Origin: an uncultured Tateyamaria sp.
Lineage (GTDB): Bacteria > Pseudomonadota > Alphaproteobacteria > Rhodobacterales > Rhodobacteraceae
DNA: 64,000 bases
Direction of reading: 5' to 3'
Assembly: GCF_947503385.1 (NCBI RefSeq)
Contig: NZ_CANNDO010000001.1
Coordinates: 682,001-746,000, forward strand
The notes under the pieces were generated by a model, which worked only from the letters and a program-made list of their open reading frames with translations, had not been told where the DNA came from and did not search any database. How positions within the stretch are numbered: position 1 is the stretch's first letter; each line of letters opens with the position of its first letter. A program made the position numbers and the translations under genes. Positions 27,217 to 36,509 of the stretch are shown here, in pieces.

Positions 27217-27938
27217 CAGTAGGTGGCCCGCCCGCCCGACTGGTCAAAACAGGCCCCCGTGGCAAAGCTCGCCTCGTCCGAGGCCAGCCAGCAGGCCATG
27301 GCGGCAATTTCCTCGACCGTGCCGAAACGGCCCATGGGAATTTTGGATTGCATGAAGTCGATATGTTCCTGCGTCATCTGGTCAAAAATTGCGGTGCGCA
27401 CGGCGGCGGGCGCGATTGCGTTGGCGGTCACACCTGTTGTCGCAAGCTCTTTGCCCAATGACTTGATCAGTCCGATCACGCCTGCCTTGGACGCGGAATA
27501 GGCGGGCGCGTTTGGATTGCCGTCCTTGCCAGCGATAGAGGCAATGGCGACGATCCGGCCCCACCCCTTGGCCGCCATCAGGGGCGCTGCGGCGCGGCAG
27601 CAATAGAACACCGCGTGCAGGTTCAGCGCATGAATCGCCAGCCAATCGTCCACGCTGTAGTCCCACGTGGTCGCGTTCGGCCCGGTGATCCCGGCAGAAC
27701 ATACCAGCACATCCGGATTGGTCTCTGTCATGGCCCAGGACACCGCGTCGGCATCTGTCACGTCGATCTGCCGGGTGGTGATACGGTCCTGATCCACGTG
27801 GGTCAGGGCCGCGCCGTTGATGTCCCAAACCTCGACCGTGGCGCCTTCGGCGGCCAGACGGCTTGCGATGCCTTCGCCAAGCCCGGACGCGCCGCCCGTC
27901 ACGACGCAGTGCCGTCCCTGAAACCTGTTGTCGAACAT
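27216..27938 (-). CDS. Short-chain dehydrogenase/reductase (SDR), operon leader
   Basis: 240-aa classical SDR: TGGASGLG (14-21), CSAGI in place of NNAG, and catalytic YSASKAG. First gene of the operon SDR, hydrolase, SDR, cupin, P1 amidase, hydrolase. The C terminus GACFDQSGGRATY replaces the usual DGG motif. Transcribed divergently from the HDAC-like gene across about 130 nt in which I see no clear promoter or operator. Confidence 0.87.
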   Translation of the reverse strand: MFDNRFQGRHCVVTGGASGLGEGIASRLAAEGATVEVWDINGAALTHVDQDRITTRQIDVTDADAVSWAMTETNPDVLVCSAGITGPNATTWDYSVDDWLAIHALNLHAVFYCCRAAAPLMAAKGWGRIVAIASIAGKDGNPNAPAYSASKAGVIGLIKSLGKELATTGVTANAIAPAAVRTAIFDQMTQEHIDFMQSKIPMGRFGTVEEIAAMACWLASDEASFATGACFDQSGGRATY

Positions 27939-28069
27939 CCCCGTCCCCCCGAGCGTGCCTGCCTTTGTGCATCAATTTGCGCCGCGGGGCGTAGGGCCGC
28001 AACGGTTTTCCTGTGCCGCGCGGGTGCAATCGGCTCGCACCCGGCGGCGGGGCGCCTATGTTGGCGCTC

Positions 28070-29173
28070 ATGCAGCGGCCTCTTTTCATCGGTTCGGACA
28101 TCTATCGCGGCTCGTCTTATGGCGCGTGGCACCCCTTGCGCGTGCCGCGCGTGTCCACCGTGATGGACCTGTCGCGGGCGATGGGCTGGCTGCCGCCCGA
28201 GGTTTATGTGCCCAGCCCCCGGGTCAAGCCACAGACGCTGACGATCTGGCACACACCTGACTACGTGCAGGCGCTGCACGCGGCGGAGGCGGCGCAGGCT
28301 GTCAGCGCGGCCGTTCGGTCGCGACACGCGATTGGCACACCGTCCAACCCCGTGTTCGCCGAGATGTACCGCCGTCCCGCGACAGCGGCGGGTGGATCGC
28401 TTCTGGCGGGTGAGTTGCTGGCCCATGGTGGCATCGTCTACCACCCTGCGGGCGGGACACATCACGGGATGCCGGACCGGGCGGGCGGGTTCTGTTATCT
28501 CAACGATCCGGTGCTGGCGATCCTGTCGCTCAGGCGCAATGGTGCGCGCCGGGTGGCCTATGTGGATATCGACGCGCATCATCCGGACGGCGTCGAACAC
28601 GCCTTTGGCGACGATCCGGATGTGTTGATGATATCGGTGCACGAAGAGGGGATATGGCCGCGCACCGGTGCGCTGGGCGTAACTGGCTATGGCACAACGA
28701 TCAATTTGCCGGTGCCACGCAGTCTGCATGATGATGAGATGGCGCTGATTGTCGATACGCTGATCCTGCCGCGCGTGCAGGGGTTTTGCCCGGATGCTAT
28801 TGTTCTGCAATGCGGTGCGGATGGGGTCGAAGAAGACCCGCAGGCCCATCTGTCCCTGTCCAATCAGGCACATTGGTCCGTCGTTCAAGCACTTATGGGC
28901 ATGGCGCCTCGGCTGCTTGTGTTGGGCGGCGGGGGGTACAATCCGTGGTCCGTGGGGCGGCTCTGGACCGGCGTCTGGGGCGCGCTGAACGGGTTCGAGG
29001 TGCCGGACAGGCTGGACGCCGCGCCGGAAGCGGTGCTGCGCGGCTTGCGCTTTGATGGCAACCGGCGCGGGCGCAATCCGCCGGAACACTGGTTCACGAC
29101 GCTTGCCGATCGGCCACGAAACGGGCCTATTCGGGACGACATCCGAACCCGCCTCGCAGAATTGCACAGCTGA
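28070..29173 (+). CDS. Histone-deacetylase-like amidohydrolase (AcuC / acetylpolyamine family)
   Basis: About 367-aa arginase-fold Zn amidohydrolase. Visible: GTHHG (paired active-site His), the zinc ligands in YVDIDAHHPDGVEHAF, the third zinc Asp in LQCGADGVEEDP and the catalytic Tyr in GGGGYN. Family members deacetylate polyamines, acetoin-related enzymes or acylated lysines; which one applies is not visible. I start at 28070 (MQRPLFIGSD); 28058 and 28013 are alternative in-frame starts without good ribosome binding sites. Confidence 0.85.
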   Translation: MQRPLFIGSDIYRGSSYGAWHPLRVPRVSTVMDLSRAMGWLPPEVYVPSPRVKPQTLTIWHTPDYVQALHAAEAAQAVSAAVRSRHAIGTPSNPVFAEMYRRPATAAGGSLLAGELLAHGGIVYHPAGGTHHGMPDRAGGFCYLNDPVLAILSLRRNGARRVAYVDIDAHHPDGVEHAFGDDPDVLMISVHEEGIWPRTGALGVTGYGTTINLPVPRSLHDDEMALIVDTLILPRVQGFCPDAIVLQCGADGVEEDPQAHLSLSNQAHWSVVQALMGMAPRLLVLGGGGYNPWSVGRLWTGVWGALNGFEVPDRLDAAPEAVLRGLRFDGNRRGRNPPEHWFTTLADRPRNGPIRDDIRTRLAELHS

Positions 29174-29263
29174 CGGTGCGTTTCGACCAAAGCCTGTAGT
29201 GGCACAACCGGCTTGCGCCTGTTATGGCCCTGCCCAGAATTTCGACAGCGAAAGGCCCGCCAC

Positions 29264-30097
29264 ATGAGCGCCACCGCCCGCAAATCAGCCCCTTTGCCCG
29301 ATGATATCCGGGACATGAAAGGCGGCACACCCATCGTCAGCCTCACAGCCTACACCACGCCCATGGCGGAAATGATGGACGCGCATTGCGACTTTGTCCT
29401 TGTGGGCGACAGTCTCGGGATGGTTCTGCATGGGCTGCCGTCGACCCTTGGGGTGACTATGGACATGATGATCATGCACGGTCGTGCCGTGGGGCGCGGG
29501 GTAAAATCTGCGATGATGGTCGTGGACATGCCCTTTGGCAGCTACGAGGAAAGCCCCGCGCAGGCGTTCCGCAACGCAGCACGCATTATGGCAGAAACCG
29601 GTGCGGCGGCGGTCAAGCTCGAAGGTGGGGTCCACATGGCAGAGACGATCGCATTCCTCGTGGCGCGCGGTGTGCCGGTGATGGCGCATATCGGGCTGAC
29701 GCCGCAGTCAATCAACACGCTGGGTGGCTACAAGGTGCAGGGCCGGGGTGATGCGGGTGCCGCACTTATGGCGGATGCGCGGGCAGTCGCAGAGGCTGGC
29801 GCGTTTTCGGTTGTGCTGGAAAAAGTGCCCGCAACGCTCGCAGACGAGATCACCGCAGCGATCCCGATCCCTACCATTGGCATCGGGGCGTCGGCAGGCT
29901 GTGACGGCCAGATCCTCGTGGTCGACGATATGCTGGGCCTGTTCACGCGGTTCAAGGCCAAGTTCGTCAAACGCTATGCCGAATTGGCGAGTGATGGTGA
30001 AGCCGCGATTGCGGCCTATGCTGCGGATGTGCGCGCGCGCAGCTTCCCGGCTGCCGAACACGTCTTTGGCGACGCGGACCCCAAGAGCAACGCATGA
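29264..30097 (+). CDS. panB: PanB, 3-methyl-2-oxobutanoate hydroxymethyltransferase
   Basis: 277-aa enzyme transferring a hydroxymethyl group from methylene-THF to 2-oxoisovalerate, first step of pantothenate synthesis. Visible family blocks: [23 protein letters not shown] (metal-binding Asp), [15 protein letters not shown] and IPTIGIGAS. Start at 29264 (MSATARKSA) is the natural start; the longer frame reaches back into non-coding sequence. Coupled to panC by ATGA at 30094-30097. Confidence 0.96.
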   Translation: MSATARKSAPLPDDIRDMKGGTPIVSLTAYTTPMAEMMDAHCDFVLVGDSLGMVLHGLPSTLGVTMDMMIMHGRAVGRGVKSAMMVVDMPFGSYEESPAQAFRNAARIMAETGAAAVKLEGGVHMAETIAFLVARGVPVMAHIGLTPQSINTLGGYKVQGRGDAGAALMADARAVAEAGAFSVVLEKVPATLADEITAAIPIPTIGIGASAGCDGQILVVDDMLGLFTRFKAKFVKRYAELASDGEAAIAAYAADVRARSFPAAEHVFGDADPKSNA

Positions 30098-30948
30098 CAG
30101 CCCCCATCGTTCGGACCCGCGCAGAGCTGCGCGAGATGGCGCAGCTTTGGCGCCGCGCAGGCGAAACCATCGGTGTTGTGCCGACCATGGGCGCGCTGCA
30201 TGACGGACACCTGAGCCTTGTTGCGCGGGCCAAGGAGATGTCGGACCGGGTGATCGTTACGATCTTTGTGAACCCCAAACAGTTCAACAATCCCGAAGAC
30301 CTCGAAAACTACCCGCGCACGGAACATGAGGACGCGCGCAAATTGGAGCGGTTTGCGGTCGACGCGATCTATGTGCCCGACGGGGCGCAAATGTACCCGG
30401 ACGGGTTCGCCACGACCGTGCGTGTCGAGGGGCTGACGGATGTTCTGTGCGGGGCGCACAGGGCGGGACATTTCGACGGGGTCGCAACCGTCGTCACCAA
30501 GCTGTTTACCCAGTCGTCTGCGGACCTCGCCTTTTTTGGTGAAAAGGACTTTCAGCAATTGCAGGTGGTGCGCCGTATGGCCCGCGATCTGGATTTGGGC
30601 GTCGACGTGGTGGGATGTCCCACCATCCGCGAAATTGACGGGTTGGCGATGTCGTCGCGCAATCTGTTGCTGTCCGATCAGGCGCGCAGCCGGGCATCCG
30701 CCTTGTTCGATGTCATGGAGGACATGGGCGAGGCGCTTCAGTCCGGGCAGGCCATGGATGCGCTGCTGCCTGCGGCGCAGGCGCGTCTGGCTGCTGCGGG
30801 CTTTGGCGACATTGATTATCTGGAACTGCGGACAAACGACACGCTACGGCTAATCCACCGTGCCGAAGCACCGGCCCGACTGTTCGCGGCCGCGTGGATG
30901 GCGGGCGTTCGGCTGATCGACAATATCGACGTTCCCGCAGTGACATAG
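30094..30948 (+). CDS. panC: PanC, pantoate-beta-alanine ligase
   Basis: 284-aa ATP-dependent ligase making pantothenate from pantoate and beta-alanine. Nucleotide-binding motif [13 protein letters not shown] (HDGHL = HIGH-type), [29 protein letters not shown] and MSSRN are all present. Overlaps panB. Ends 11 nt before the convergent M20 peptidase gene. Confidence 0.96.
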   Translation: MTAPIVRTRAELREMAQLWRRAGETIGVVPTMGALHDGHLSLVARAKEMSDRVIVTIFVNPKQFNNPEDLENYPRTEHEDARKLERFAVDAIYVPDGAQMYPDGFATTVRVEGLTDVLCGAHRAGHFDGVATVVTKLFTQSSADLAFFGEKDFQQLQVVRRMARDLDLGVDVVGCPTIREIDGLAMSSRNLLLSDQARSRASALFDVMEDMGEALQSGQAMDALLPAAQARLAAAGFGDIDYLELRTNDTLRLIHRAEAPARLFAAAWMAGVRLIDNIDVPAVT

Positions 30949-30959
30949 GCGCGTATTGC

Positions 30960-32231
30960 CTAGCTCGGCAAGAGAAGGCGTTCCAGCGCGGCTCCCATGA
31001 CCTTGGCGCTGTCCAGCATGTCCGTGATACCAACCCATTCATCGGGCTTGTGCGCCAACTCCAGCGCGCCGGGGCCGTAGGCGATGCAATTGCGCAGTTT
31101 GCCGATCCGATCGATGTGCTTTTGATCGTAGGATCCGGGCGAGGCGACATAGGTGGGGGCCACACCCAACACATCTTCGATTGCCGCGTGAATTGTCTCT
31201 ACCACCGGGGCCGTTTTGTCCGTCATGGACGGCAGAACAACGTTCAATTCGCGCATTTCATAGGCGAACCGATCCCGCGACATGCGCAGCCGTTCTAGCA
31301 AGGCCACCACCTCGCCCCGCACATCATCCAAGCGCTCTTCGACGAGAAAGCGCCGGTCGATCACGATACGGCAGCTGTCGGGCACGCAATGGGTCGGCAG
31401 ACCGTCATAATCGGGTGGTTGTTCGGGTTGGCCGCCGTGGATCGCATTGATGTTCATGGTTGATTGCCGCGCGCCATCGGGCACCACAGGCATCTCGGTG
31501 CGGCGCTGGGCCATGGCGGGGTAGAGCTCGGTCTCGAACGCGTCCAACACAGCGCCCATGTGACGGACGGCGCAGTCCCCGAGAAAGGGCATCGAACCGT
31601 GGGCAATTTCGCCCTTGGTTTCGATTTCCGCCCACCAGCCGCCGCGATGGCCAAGGCAGATACGGTCCTTGTTCAAAGGTTCCGGGATAATGACATGCTG
31701 CACGCGCGCGGGGTCGAAATAGCCCTGTTCAGCCAGATAGGCGACGCCGCCATAGCCGCCGGATTCCTCGTCTGCGGTGGCGCTGATCTCAATGGCGCCG
31801 CAAAAGGTGTTGTGTTCTGCGACGAACGCCTCGGCGGCGATGATCGCGGCGGCCAGCCCGCCTTTCATGTCGCAGGCCCCGCGCCCGTAGATGCGATCCC
31901 CTTCGACGTCGCCGCCAAAGGGGCTGCGTGTCCAGCCGAGGCCGACATCAACCACGTCGTGATGCCCGTTGAAATGGACGCAATCGCCAGGGTCGGTGCC
32001 CGCGTACCGGGCCACCACGTTCCAGCGCGGATAGCGGTCGCTGTCACCGGGAGTGCCGGTGGCGCGCACCAGTTCCACGTCGAAACCCGACCGGCCCAAG
32101 CGGCGGGCGAGCAGGTCGCAGATGTCGCGATAATGCGCTCCCGGCGGGTTCAGCGTCGGGATGCGGATCATGTCCTGCGTCAGCGCAACAAGGTCGTCAC
32201 GCGCGCCGTCGATGCGGGTGCCGAGGGTCAT
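30960..32231 (-). CDS. M20-family metallopeptidase (ArgE/DapE/ACY1-like deacylase)
   Basis: 423-aa di-zinc amidohydrolase. Zn ligands are seen in HFNGHHDVVD and GRGACDMKGG, the catalytic Glu in TADEESGG, and a dimerisation domain in the middle. Close relatives are annotated acetylornithine deacetylase or succinyl-diaminopimelate desuccinylase, but isolated copies like this one often act on other N-acyl amino acids. Start taken at the ATG at 32231 (MTLGTRIDG); 32267 is an alternative. Monocistronic, convergent with panC. Confidence 0.88.
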   Translation of the reverse strand: MTLGTRIDGARDDLVALTQDMIRIPTLNPPGAHYRDICDLLARRLGRSGFDVELVRATGTPGDSDRYPRWNVVARYAGTDPGDCVHFNGHHDVVDVGLGWTRSPFGGDVEGDRIYGRGACDMKGGLAAAIIAAEAFVAEHNTFCGAIEISATADEESGGYGGVAYLAEQGYFDPARVQHVIIPEPLNKDRICLGHRGGWWAEIETKGEIAHGSMPFLGDCAVRHMGAVLDAFETELYPAMAQRRTEMPVVPDGARQSTMNINAIHGGQPEQPPDYDGLPTHCVPDSCRIVIDRRFLVEERLDDVRGEVVALLERLRMSRDRFAYEMRELNVVLPSMTDKTAPVVETIHAAIEDVLGVAPTYVASPGSYDQKHIDRIGKLRNCIAYGPGALELAHKPDEWVGITDMLDSAKVMGAALERLLLPS

Positions 32232-32342
32232 GGCCACGAGTGTCGGGTGTCGCACCGGGATTGGCAAGGGTTGGCCCGGCGCAGCCCGGCCCTTCGGGGA
32301 GGATTTTTGGGGGAGAGAGACGGGGACGCTTGCGCCCTGCCG

Positions 32343-33218
32343 TTAGAGCTTGCCCAGTGGCACCTTGAGCGCCATGTCACCGTGATCGTCGCGGGGCACT
32401 TCGCCTGCGCGCATGTTCACCTGCAGGGCGGGGATGATGAGGTTGGGCATCGCCAGTTGCGCATCGCGTTCGGTGCGAAAGCGGATGAAGTCGTCACGGG
32501 TCTTGCTGCCGCCCACGTGGATGTTGTTTTCGCGCTCCTCGGCGACGGTCGTTTCCCACGCGATGGCGCGCCCACCGGGGCCGTAGTCGTGGCAGATGAA
32601 CAGGCGCATATCGCCGGGCAGGGACAGCACGCGCTGAATGCTGTCATAAAGCTCGCCTGCATCGCCGCCGGGAAAATCCGCGCGGGCCGAACCGCCATCG
32701 GGCATGAACAGCGTATCGCCGACAAAGGCGGCGTTGCCCATCACATGCACCATACAGGCGGGCGTATGTCCCGGCGTGTGCATGGCAAAGCAGGTCATGC
32801 CGCCAACTGTGTAGGTATCGTTATCCTCGAACAGCGCGTCGAACTGGCTGCCATCGCGCTGGAATTCCGTCCCCTCGTTAAAGACCTTGCCAAAGGTGTC
32901 CTGCACCTCGGTGATCTTTGCGCCAATGCCGATCTTGCCCCCCAGCGCCTGCTGGATATAGGGCGCGCCGCTCAGGTGATCGGCATGGACGTGGGTTTCG
33001 ATGATCCATTCCAGCCGCAGATCATGGGCGCGGATATGCGCGATCATCGCGTCCGCCCCGTCAAAATTCAGCGCGCCGGCGGCATAGTCGATGTCCATCA
33101 CCGCGTCGATCACGGCGCAGCCCGGTCCGTCCGGTTCCTGCACCACATAGGAAATGGTGTTGGAGCGTTCGTCAAAAAACGGCGTCACAATCGGGCGTTG
33201 GGTCATGTCGGGTGTCAT
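32343..33218 (-). CDS. Metallo-beta-lactamase-fold hydrolase (Blh / ETHE1-like)
   Basis: 291-aa MBL-fold protein with the metal-binding THVHADHLSG motif, further ligands in HTPGHTPACM, GDTLF and CHDYG. The arrangement resembles the persulfide dioxygenase / Blh branch associated with sulfide detoxification, but no sulfur genes (sqr, BigR) are next to it. AGGAGG lies 6 nt before the ATG at 33218, which decides the start over other in-frame ATGs at 33266 and 33206. Confidence 0.85.
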   Translation of the reverse strand: MTPDMTQRPIVTPFFDERSNTISYVVQEPDGPGCAVIDAVMDIDYAAGALNFDGADAMIAHIRAHDLRLEWIIETHVHADHLSGAPYIQQALGGKIGIGAKITEVQDTFGKVFNEGTEFQRDGSQFDALFEDNDTYTVGGMTCFAMHTPGHTPACMVHVMGNAAFVGDTLFMPDGGSARADFPGGDAGELYDSIQRVLSLPGDMRLFICHDYGPGGRAIAWETTVAEERENNIHVGGSKTRDDFIRFRTERDAQLAMPNLIIPALQVNMRAGEVPRDDHGDMALKVPLGKL

Positions 33219-33314
33219 GGCGGGCCTCCTGAAAACAGATTGCCTTTGTTGCATGTATTTTGCCACGCTTAACTTGTGCGCGTGTTGATCTGACGCAAGC
33301 CGCTTTGCGACCCG

Positions 33315-34643
33315 TCAGGACCCGTCTGTCTGAAACCCTTCGCGTCCAACGCTGGTATAGGCGACAAAGCCCGCGCGTTTGGCGTCCTTGACCGCGTATA
33401 TGTTGCGCAAATCGGCCAGCCGCGGCACGGCCATGCGGCGCGCCAGCTTTTTGAGGTCCAGCGCGCGAAATTCGTTCCATTCGGTCAGGATGACCAGCAT
33501 CTCGGCGTTCTGGACGGCTTTGTGAGCGTCCTCCACCCATTGCACGCCGGGCAGAAGGGCTTCGCCTTCGCGCTGGCCTTGCGGATCCACGACGCGCACC
33601 TTTGCTCCCGCACCGATCAGGGCCGGGATGATCGTCAGGCTGGGGGCGTCCCGCATGTCATCGGTGTTGGGTTTGAAGGTCACGCCCAGAACCGCCACCG
33701 TTTTGCCCGCCAGTTGCCCATCGCAAAGATCGAAGATCTTGTCGATCATCCGCCGCTTGGTCTCTTCGTTGACCTTGATCACCGTTTCGGTGATTTGCAT
33801 CGGCACGGCGTGTTCCTGCCCGATACGGGCCAGCGCCTTGGTGTCCTTGGGGAAACACGACCCGCCATAGCCGGGGCCTGCGTGCAGAAATTTGTTGCCG
33901 ATGCGCCCGTCGAGGCCCATGCCCTTGGACACTTGTTTGATATCCGCACCGGTGCGTTCGCACAGCGCCGCGATTTCGTTGATGAAGGTGATCTTGGTCG
34001 CCAAAAACGCGTTGGCGGCGTATTTGATCATCTCTGCGCTTTCCAGATCGGTCGTCACGATGGGAAAGTCGCGCAGAAACAGCGGTCGGTAGATGTCTGC
34101 CATGACCTCTGCCGCCTGGTCTGTCTGAACGCCGACCACGACGCGGTCCGGTTTCATAAAATCGTCAATCGCCGCCCCTTCGCGCAGGAATTCGGGGTTG
34201 GACGCGACGTCGAAGTCCAGCTCTGGGTTGGCTTTGCGCACCGTCTGCTTGACCTGTCGGTTGGTGCCCACGGGCACGGTCGATTTGGTGACGATCACGA
34301 CATAGTCCTTGGCCAATGCGGCGATCTCCTCGGCGGCGGCCATGACATATGTCAGATCAGCATGACCGTCGCCCCGGCGGGTGGGCGTGCCCACCGCAAT
34401 GAACACGGCATCCGCCCCATCGACCGCCTCGGCCAGATCGAGGGTGAAGGACAGGCGGCCCGCCTCCACATTCTTTGTCATCAGGGCCTCAAGCCCCGGC
34501 TCGTAGATCGGCACCGCGCCTGCCTTGAGCTTGTCGATTTTGTCAGGGTCCTTGTCGACGCAGACCACGTCGTGCCCAAAGTCGGAAAAACACACCCCCG
34601 ACACGAGGCCCACATAGCCCGTCCCAATCATCGCAATCTTCAT
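33315..34643 (-). CDS. ugd: UDP-glucose 6-dehydrogenase
   Basis: 442-aa NAD-dependent enzyme making UDP-glucuronate for capsule or exopolysaccharide. N-terminal GTGYVGLVSG (7-16), catalytic Cys263 in GYGGSCFPKDTKAL, FINEIAALCE for the central domain, and the C-terminal UDP-binding TFKPNTDDMRDAPSL. Stands alone between the MBL hydrolase and the sugar-acid operon. A second nucleotide-sugar dehydrogenase of another subfamily is at 60087. Confidence 0.95.
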   Translation of the reverse strand: MKIAMIGTGYVGLVSGVCFSDFGHDVVCVDKDPDKIDKLKAGAVPIYEPGLEALMTKNVEAGRLSFTLDLAEAVDGADAVFIAVGTPTRRGDGHADLTYVMAAAEEIAALAKDYVVIVTKSTVPVGTNRQVKQTVRKANPELDFDVASNPEFLREGAAIDDFMKPDRVVVGVQTDQAAEVMADIYRPLFLRDFPIVTTDLESAEMIKYAANAFLATKITFINEIAALCERTGADIKQVSKGMGLDGRIGNKFLHAGPGYGGSCFPKDTKALARIGQEHAVPMQITETVIKVNEETKRRMIDKIFDLCDGQLAGKTVAVLGVTFKPNTDDMRDAPSLTIIPALIGAGAKVRVVDPQGQREGEALLPGVQWVEDAHKAVQNAEMLVILTEWNEFRALDLKKLARRMAVPRLADLRNIYAVKDAKRAGFVAYTSVGREGFQTDGS

Positions 34644-34727
34644 GGCCTGCCCGCCGTGCTGATTTATCGTTGCACGTGTGGTAGTGCGCGGCCTTACACG
34701 CCGTCAAGGCAAGAGGCCGCGCTTGGT

Positions 34728-35663
34728 TTAGCTAGGGTTCAGGTGCGCGCATTCCGGCACAGGTGTCACCACGCGGCCCGTGTCCAGATGGCTGAGCAGG
34801 TTGTCGACCACCAGATTGCCCATCGCGGCGCGCGTCTCGTGGGTGCCGCTGCCCACGTGGGGCAACAGGACAACGTTGGACATGGATTTCAGAGCATCGG
34901 GGATTTTTGGTTCCTGCTCGAACACGTCGAGTGCGGCGTAGCCCAGTTTGCCGTCCTGCAAGGCGGTCACAAGCGCGGCCTCGTCCACGACCGATCCGCG
35001 CGAGACGTTGATGAGCGTGCCATCGGGGCCAAGCGCCTCCATCACCTCGCGGTTGATCAGGTGCCGGGTCGCGGCACCGCCGGGCGTGATACAGATGATG
35101 ACCTCCACTGCGCGCGCCATATCCACGAGATCGGCGTGGTAAGTATAGGGCACATCCTTGGGGCTGCGGGTATGGTAATGGATGTCGGCGTCAAATGCCT
35201 TGAGTTTGTCCGCGATGGCTTGCCCGATCCGCCCGAGGCCAAGGATACCGACCCGACGCCCATCCGCTGAGCGCGACAGGGGCGCATTCCCGTCCCGTTC
35301 CCATGCACCGGAGCGTGCGTGCGCCTCGTCGCTCAAGAAGTTGCGAAAGCTGGTGAGCATGAGCATAATCGCGGTGGTCGCGACCTCTTGGTTCAGCACG
35401 TCCGGGGTATGTGTGACCAGCATCCCGCGCGCCACGCAGGCGTTGGTGTCGATGGCGTCGTAGCCGACCCCATAGCTTGCCGCGACCTTGGCATTCTGGC
35501 AGGCCTCCAGCACGGCGGCTGGAACGCCGTCATGTCCGTTGGTCACGATGTGAGTTATGGCATCTGCGGGGTAATCGTCGCCCATCTGGTGAATGGTAAA
35601 TCGCTCTGCCAGCCGGGCGCGCATGTCTCCGGTGATGCCACCGATTTGCAACAGATCAGGCAT
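34728..35663 (-). CDS. D-isomer-specific 2-hydroxyacid dehydrogenase (GyaR/hydroxypyruvate-reductase-like)
   Basis: 311-aa NAD(P)-dependent dehydrogenase: dinucleotide motif LGLGRIGQAIA, substrate/catalytic Arg in NVSRGSVVDE, Glu in FEQEP, and catalytic His in LLPHVGSGTHETR. Likely reduces glyoxylate, hydroxypyruvate or a related 2-oxoacid, or oxidises the 2-hydroxyacid. Overlaps the upstream FAH-type hydrolase by 8 nt (start 35663, MPDLLQIGG), so it belongs to the SDR-dehydratase-FAH operon, where it could handle the glycolate or lactate released by the hydrolase (inference). Confidence 0.88.
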   Translation of the reverse strand: MPDLLQIGGITGDMRARLAERFTIHQMGDDYPADAITHIVTNGHDGVPAAVLEACQNAKVAASYGVGYDAIDTNACVARGMLVTHTPDVLNQEVATTAIMLMLTSFRNFLSDEAHARSGAWERDGNAPLSRSADGRRVGILGLGRIGQAIADKLKAFDADIHYHTRSPKDVPYTYHADLVDMARAVEVIICITPGGAATRHLINREVMEALGPDGTLINVSRGSVVDEAALVTALQDGKLGYAALDVFEQEPKIPDALKSMSNVVLLPHVGSGTHETRAAMGNLVVDNLLSHLDTGRVVTPVPECAHLNPS

Positions 35664-36498
35664 CCTGTTTGACCTCCTGACGCTGGGTTCCAAGACCGTC
35701 GATGGTCAGTTCCATAACGTCGCCCACGGCAAGGTAGCGCTGTGGTTTCATCCCGTCACCGACGCCCGGCGGCGTCCCGGTAGAGATGACATCGCCCGGA
35801 TGCAGCGTGAACAACTGGCTGAGATGCGAGATGATCTCGGCCACGGAAAAGATCATTGTGGCCGTGTTGCCGGTTTGCATTCGGTCGCCATTAACGCTGA
35901 GCGACATATCCAGTGCCTGCGGGTCTGCGATTTCATCACGTGTCACAAGATACGGACCCGTTGGGCCAAAAGTGTCGCAGGACTTGCCCTTGGTCCACTG
36001 GCCGGTCAGGTTCTGTTGGAATTCGCGTTCCGATACGTCGTTGACGATGCAATAGCCCGCGACGCTGTCCAGCGCTTCGGCCTCGGACACGTATTTCGTC
36101 TCTTTGCCGATGACCACGCCCAGTTCGACCTCCCAATCGGACCGTTTGGATCCGCGCGGCATCACCACATCGTCGTTGGGTCCGACGATCGCTGAATTCG
36201 CTTTGAAGAACAGGATGGGGTGCGCCGGGATCGGCAGGCCTTGCTCAGCGGCATGGTCCGAGTAATTCAGACCGATGCACAGGAACTTGCCGATATTGCC
36301 AACGCAGGGGCCAATGCGGGGGTTGCCGTCCACAGCGGCAAGGCTTGCAGGATCAATGGCGCGCAGACGGTCGAGGCTGGCATCGTCCAGCACGGCACCC
36401 GTGATATCATCCACATGCCCGCTCAGGTCGCGCAGTGTGTCGCCGTCCATCAGCCCCGGTTTTTCCGCGCCCGGCGCGCCGTATCGTACGAGTTTCAT
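35656..36498 (-). CDS. Fumarylacetoacetate-hydrolase-family protein, likely 2,4-diketo-3-deoxy sugar-acid hydrolase
   Basis: 280-aa FAH-fold hydrolase. Mg2+ ligands and core motifs are visible in GLNYSDHAAE, SDWEVELGVVIGK, VNDVSEREFQ and PGDVISTGTPPGVG. The N terminus MKLVRYGAPGAEKPGLMDGD and the overall sequence fit the 2,4-diketo-3-deoxy-L-fuconate hydrolase branch, which splits a 2,4-diketo acid into pyruvate and a 2-hydroxyacid. Start at 36498, 11 nt after the dehydratase stop. Neighbouring SDR and IlvD/Edd dehydratase supply the expected preceding steps. Confidence 0.88.
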   Translation of the reverse strand: MKLVRYGAPGAEKPGLMDGDTLRDLSGHVDDITGAVLDDASLDRLRAIDPASLAAVDGNPRIGPCVGNIGKFLCIGLNYSDHAAEQGLPIPAHPILFFKANSAIVGPNDDVVMPRGSKRSDWEVELGVVIGKETKYVSEAEALDSVAGYCIVNDVSEREFQQNLTGQWTKGKSCDTFGPTGPYLVTRDEIADPQALDMSLSVNGDRMQTGNTATMIFSVAEIISHLSQLFTLHPGDVISTGTPPGVGDGMKPQRYLAVGDVMELTIDGLGTQRQEVKQDA

Positions 36499-36509
36499 GG
36501 TCTGTCCCT

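Noticed and set aside
30956-30971. TTGCC/GGCAA hairpin between panC and the M20 gene as bidirectional terminator
   Set aside because: Only 5 bp, without a T run; could be chance.
31464-33272. 602-codon plus-strand frame opposite the M20 and MBL genes
   Set aside because: Spans two clear minus-strand genes and shows no motif; shadow.
34686-34722. 9-bp inverted repeat GCGCGGCCT/AGGCCGCGC between ugd and the hydroxyacid dehydrogenase
   Set aside because: 19-nt loop and no T run on either strand; too weak to call a terminator.
33522-35270. 582-codon plus-strand frame opposite UDP-glucose dehydrogenase
   Set aside because: His/Arg-rich translation without recognisable domains, antisense to a clear gene.
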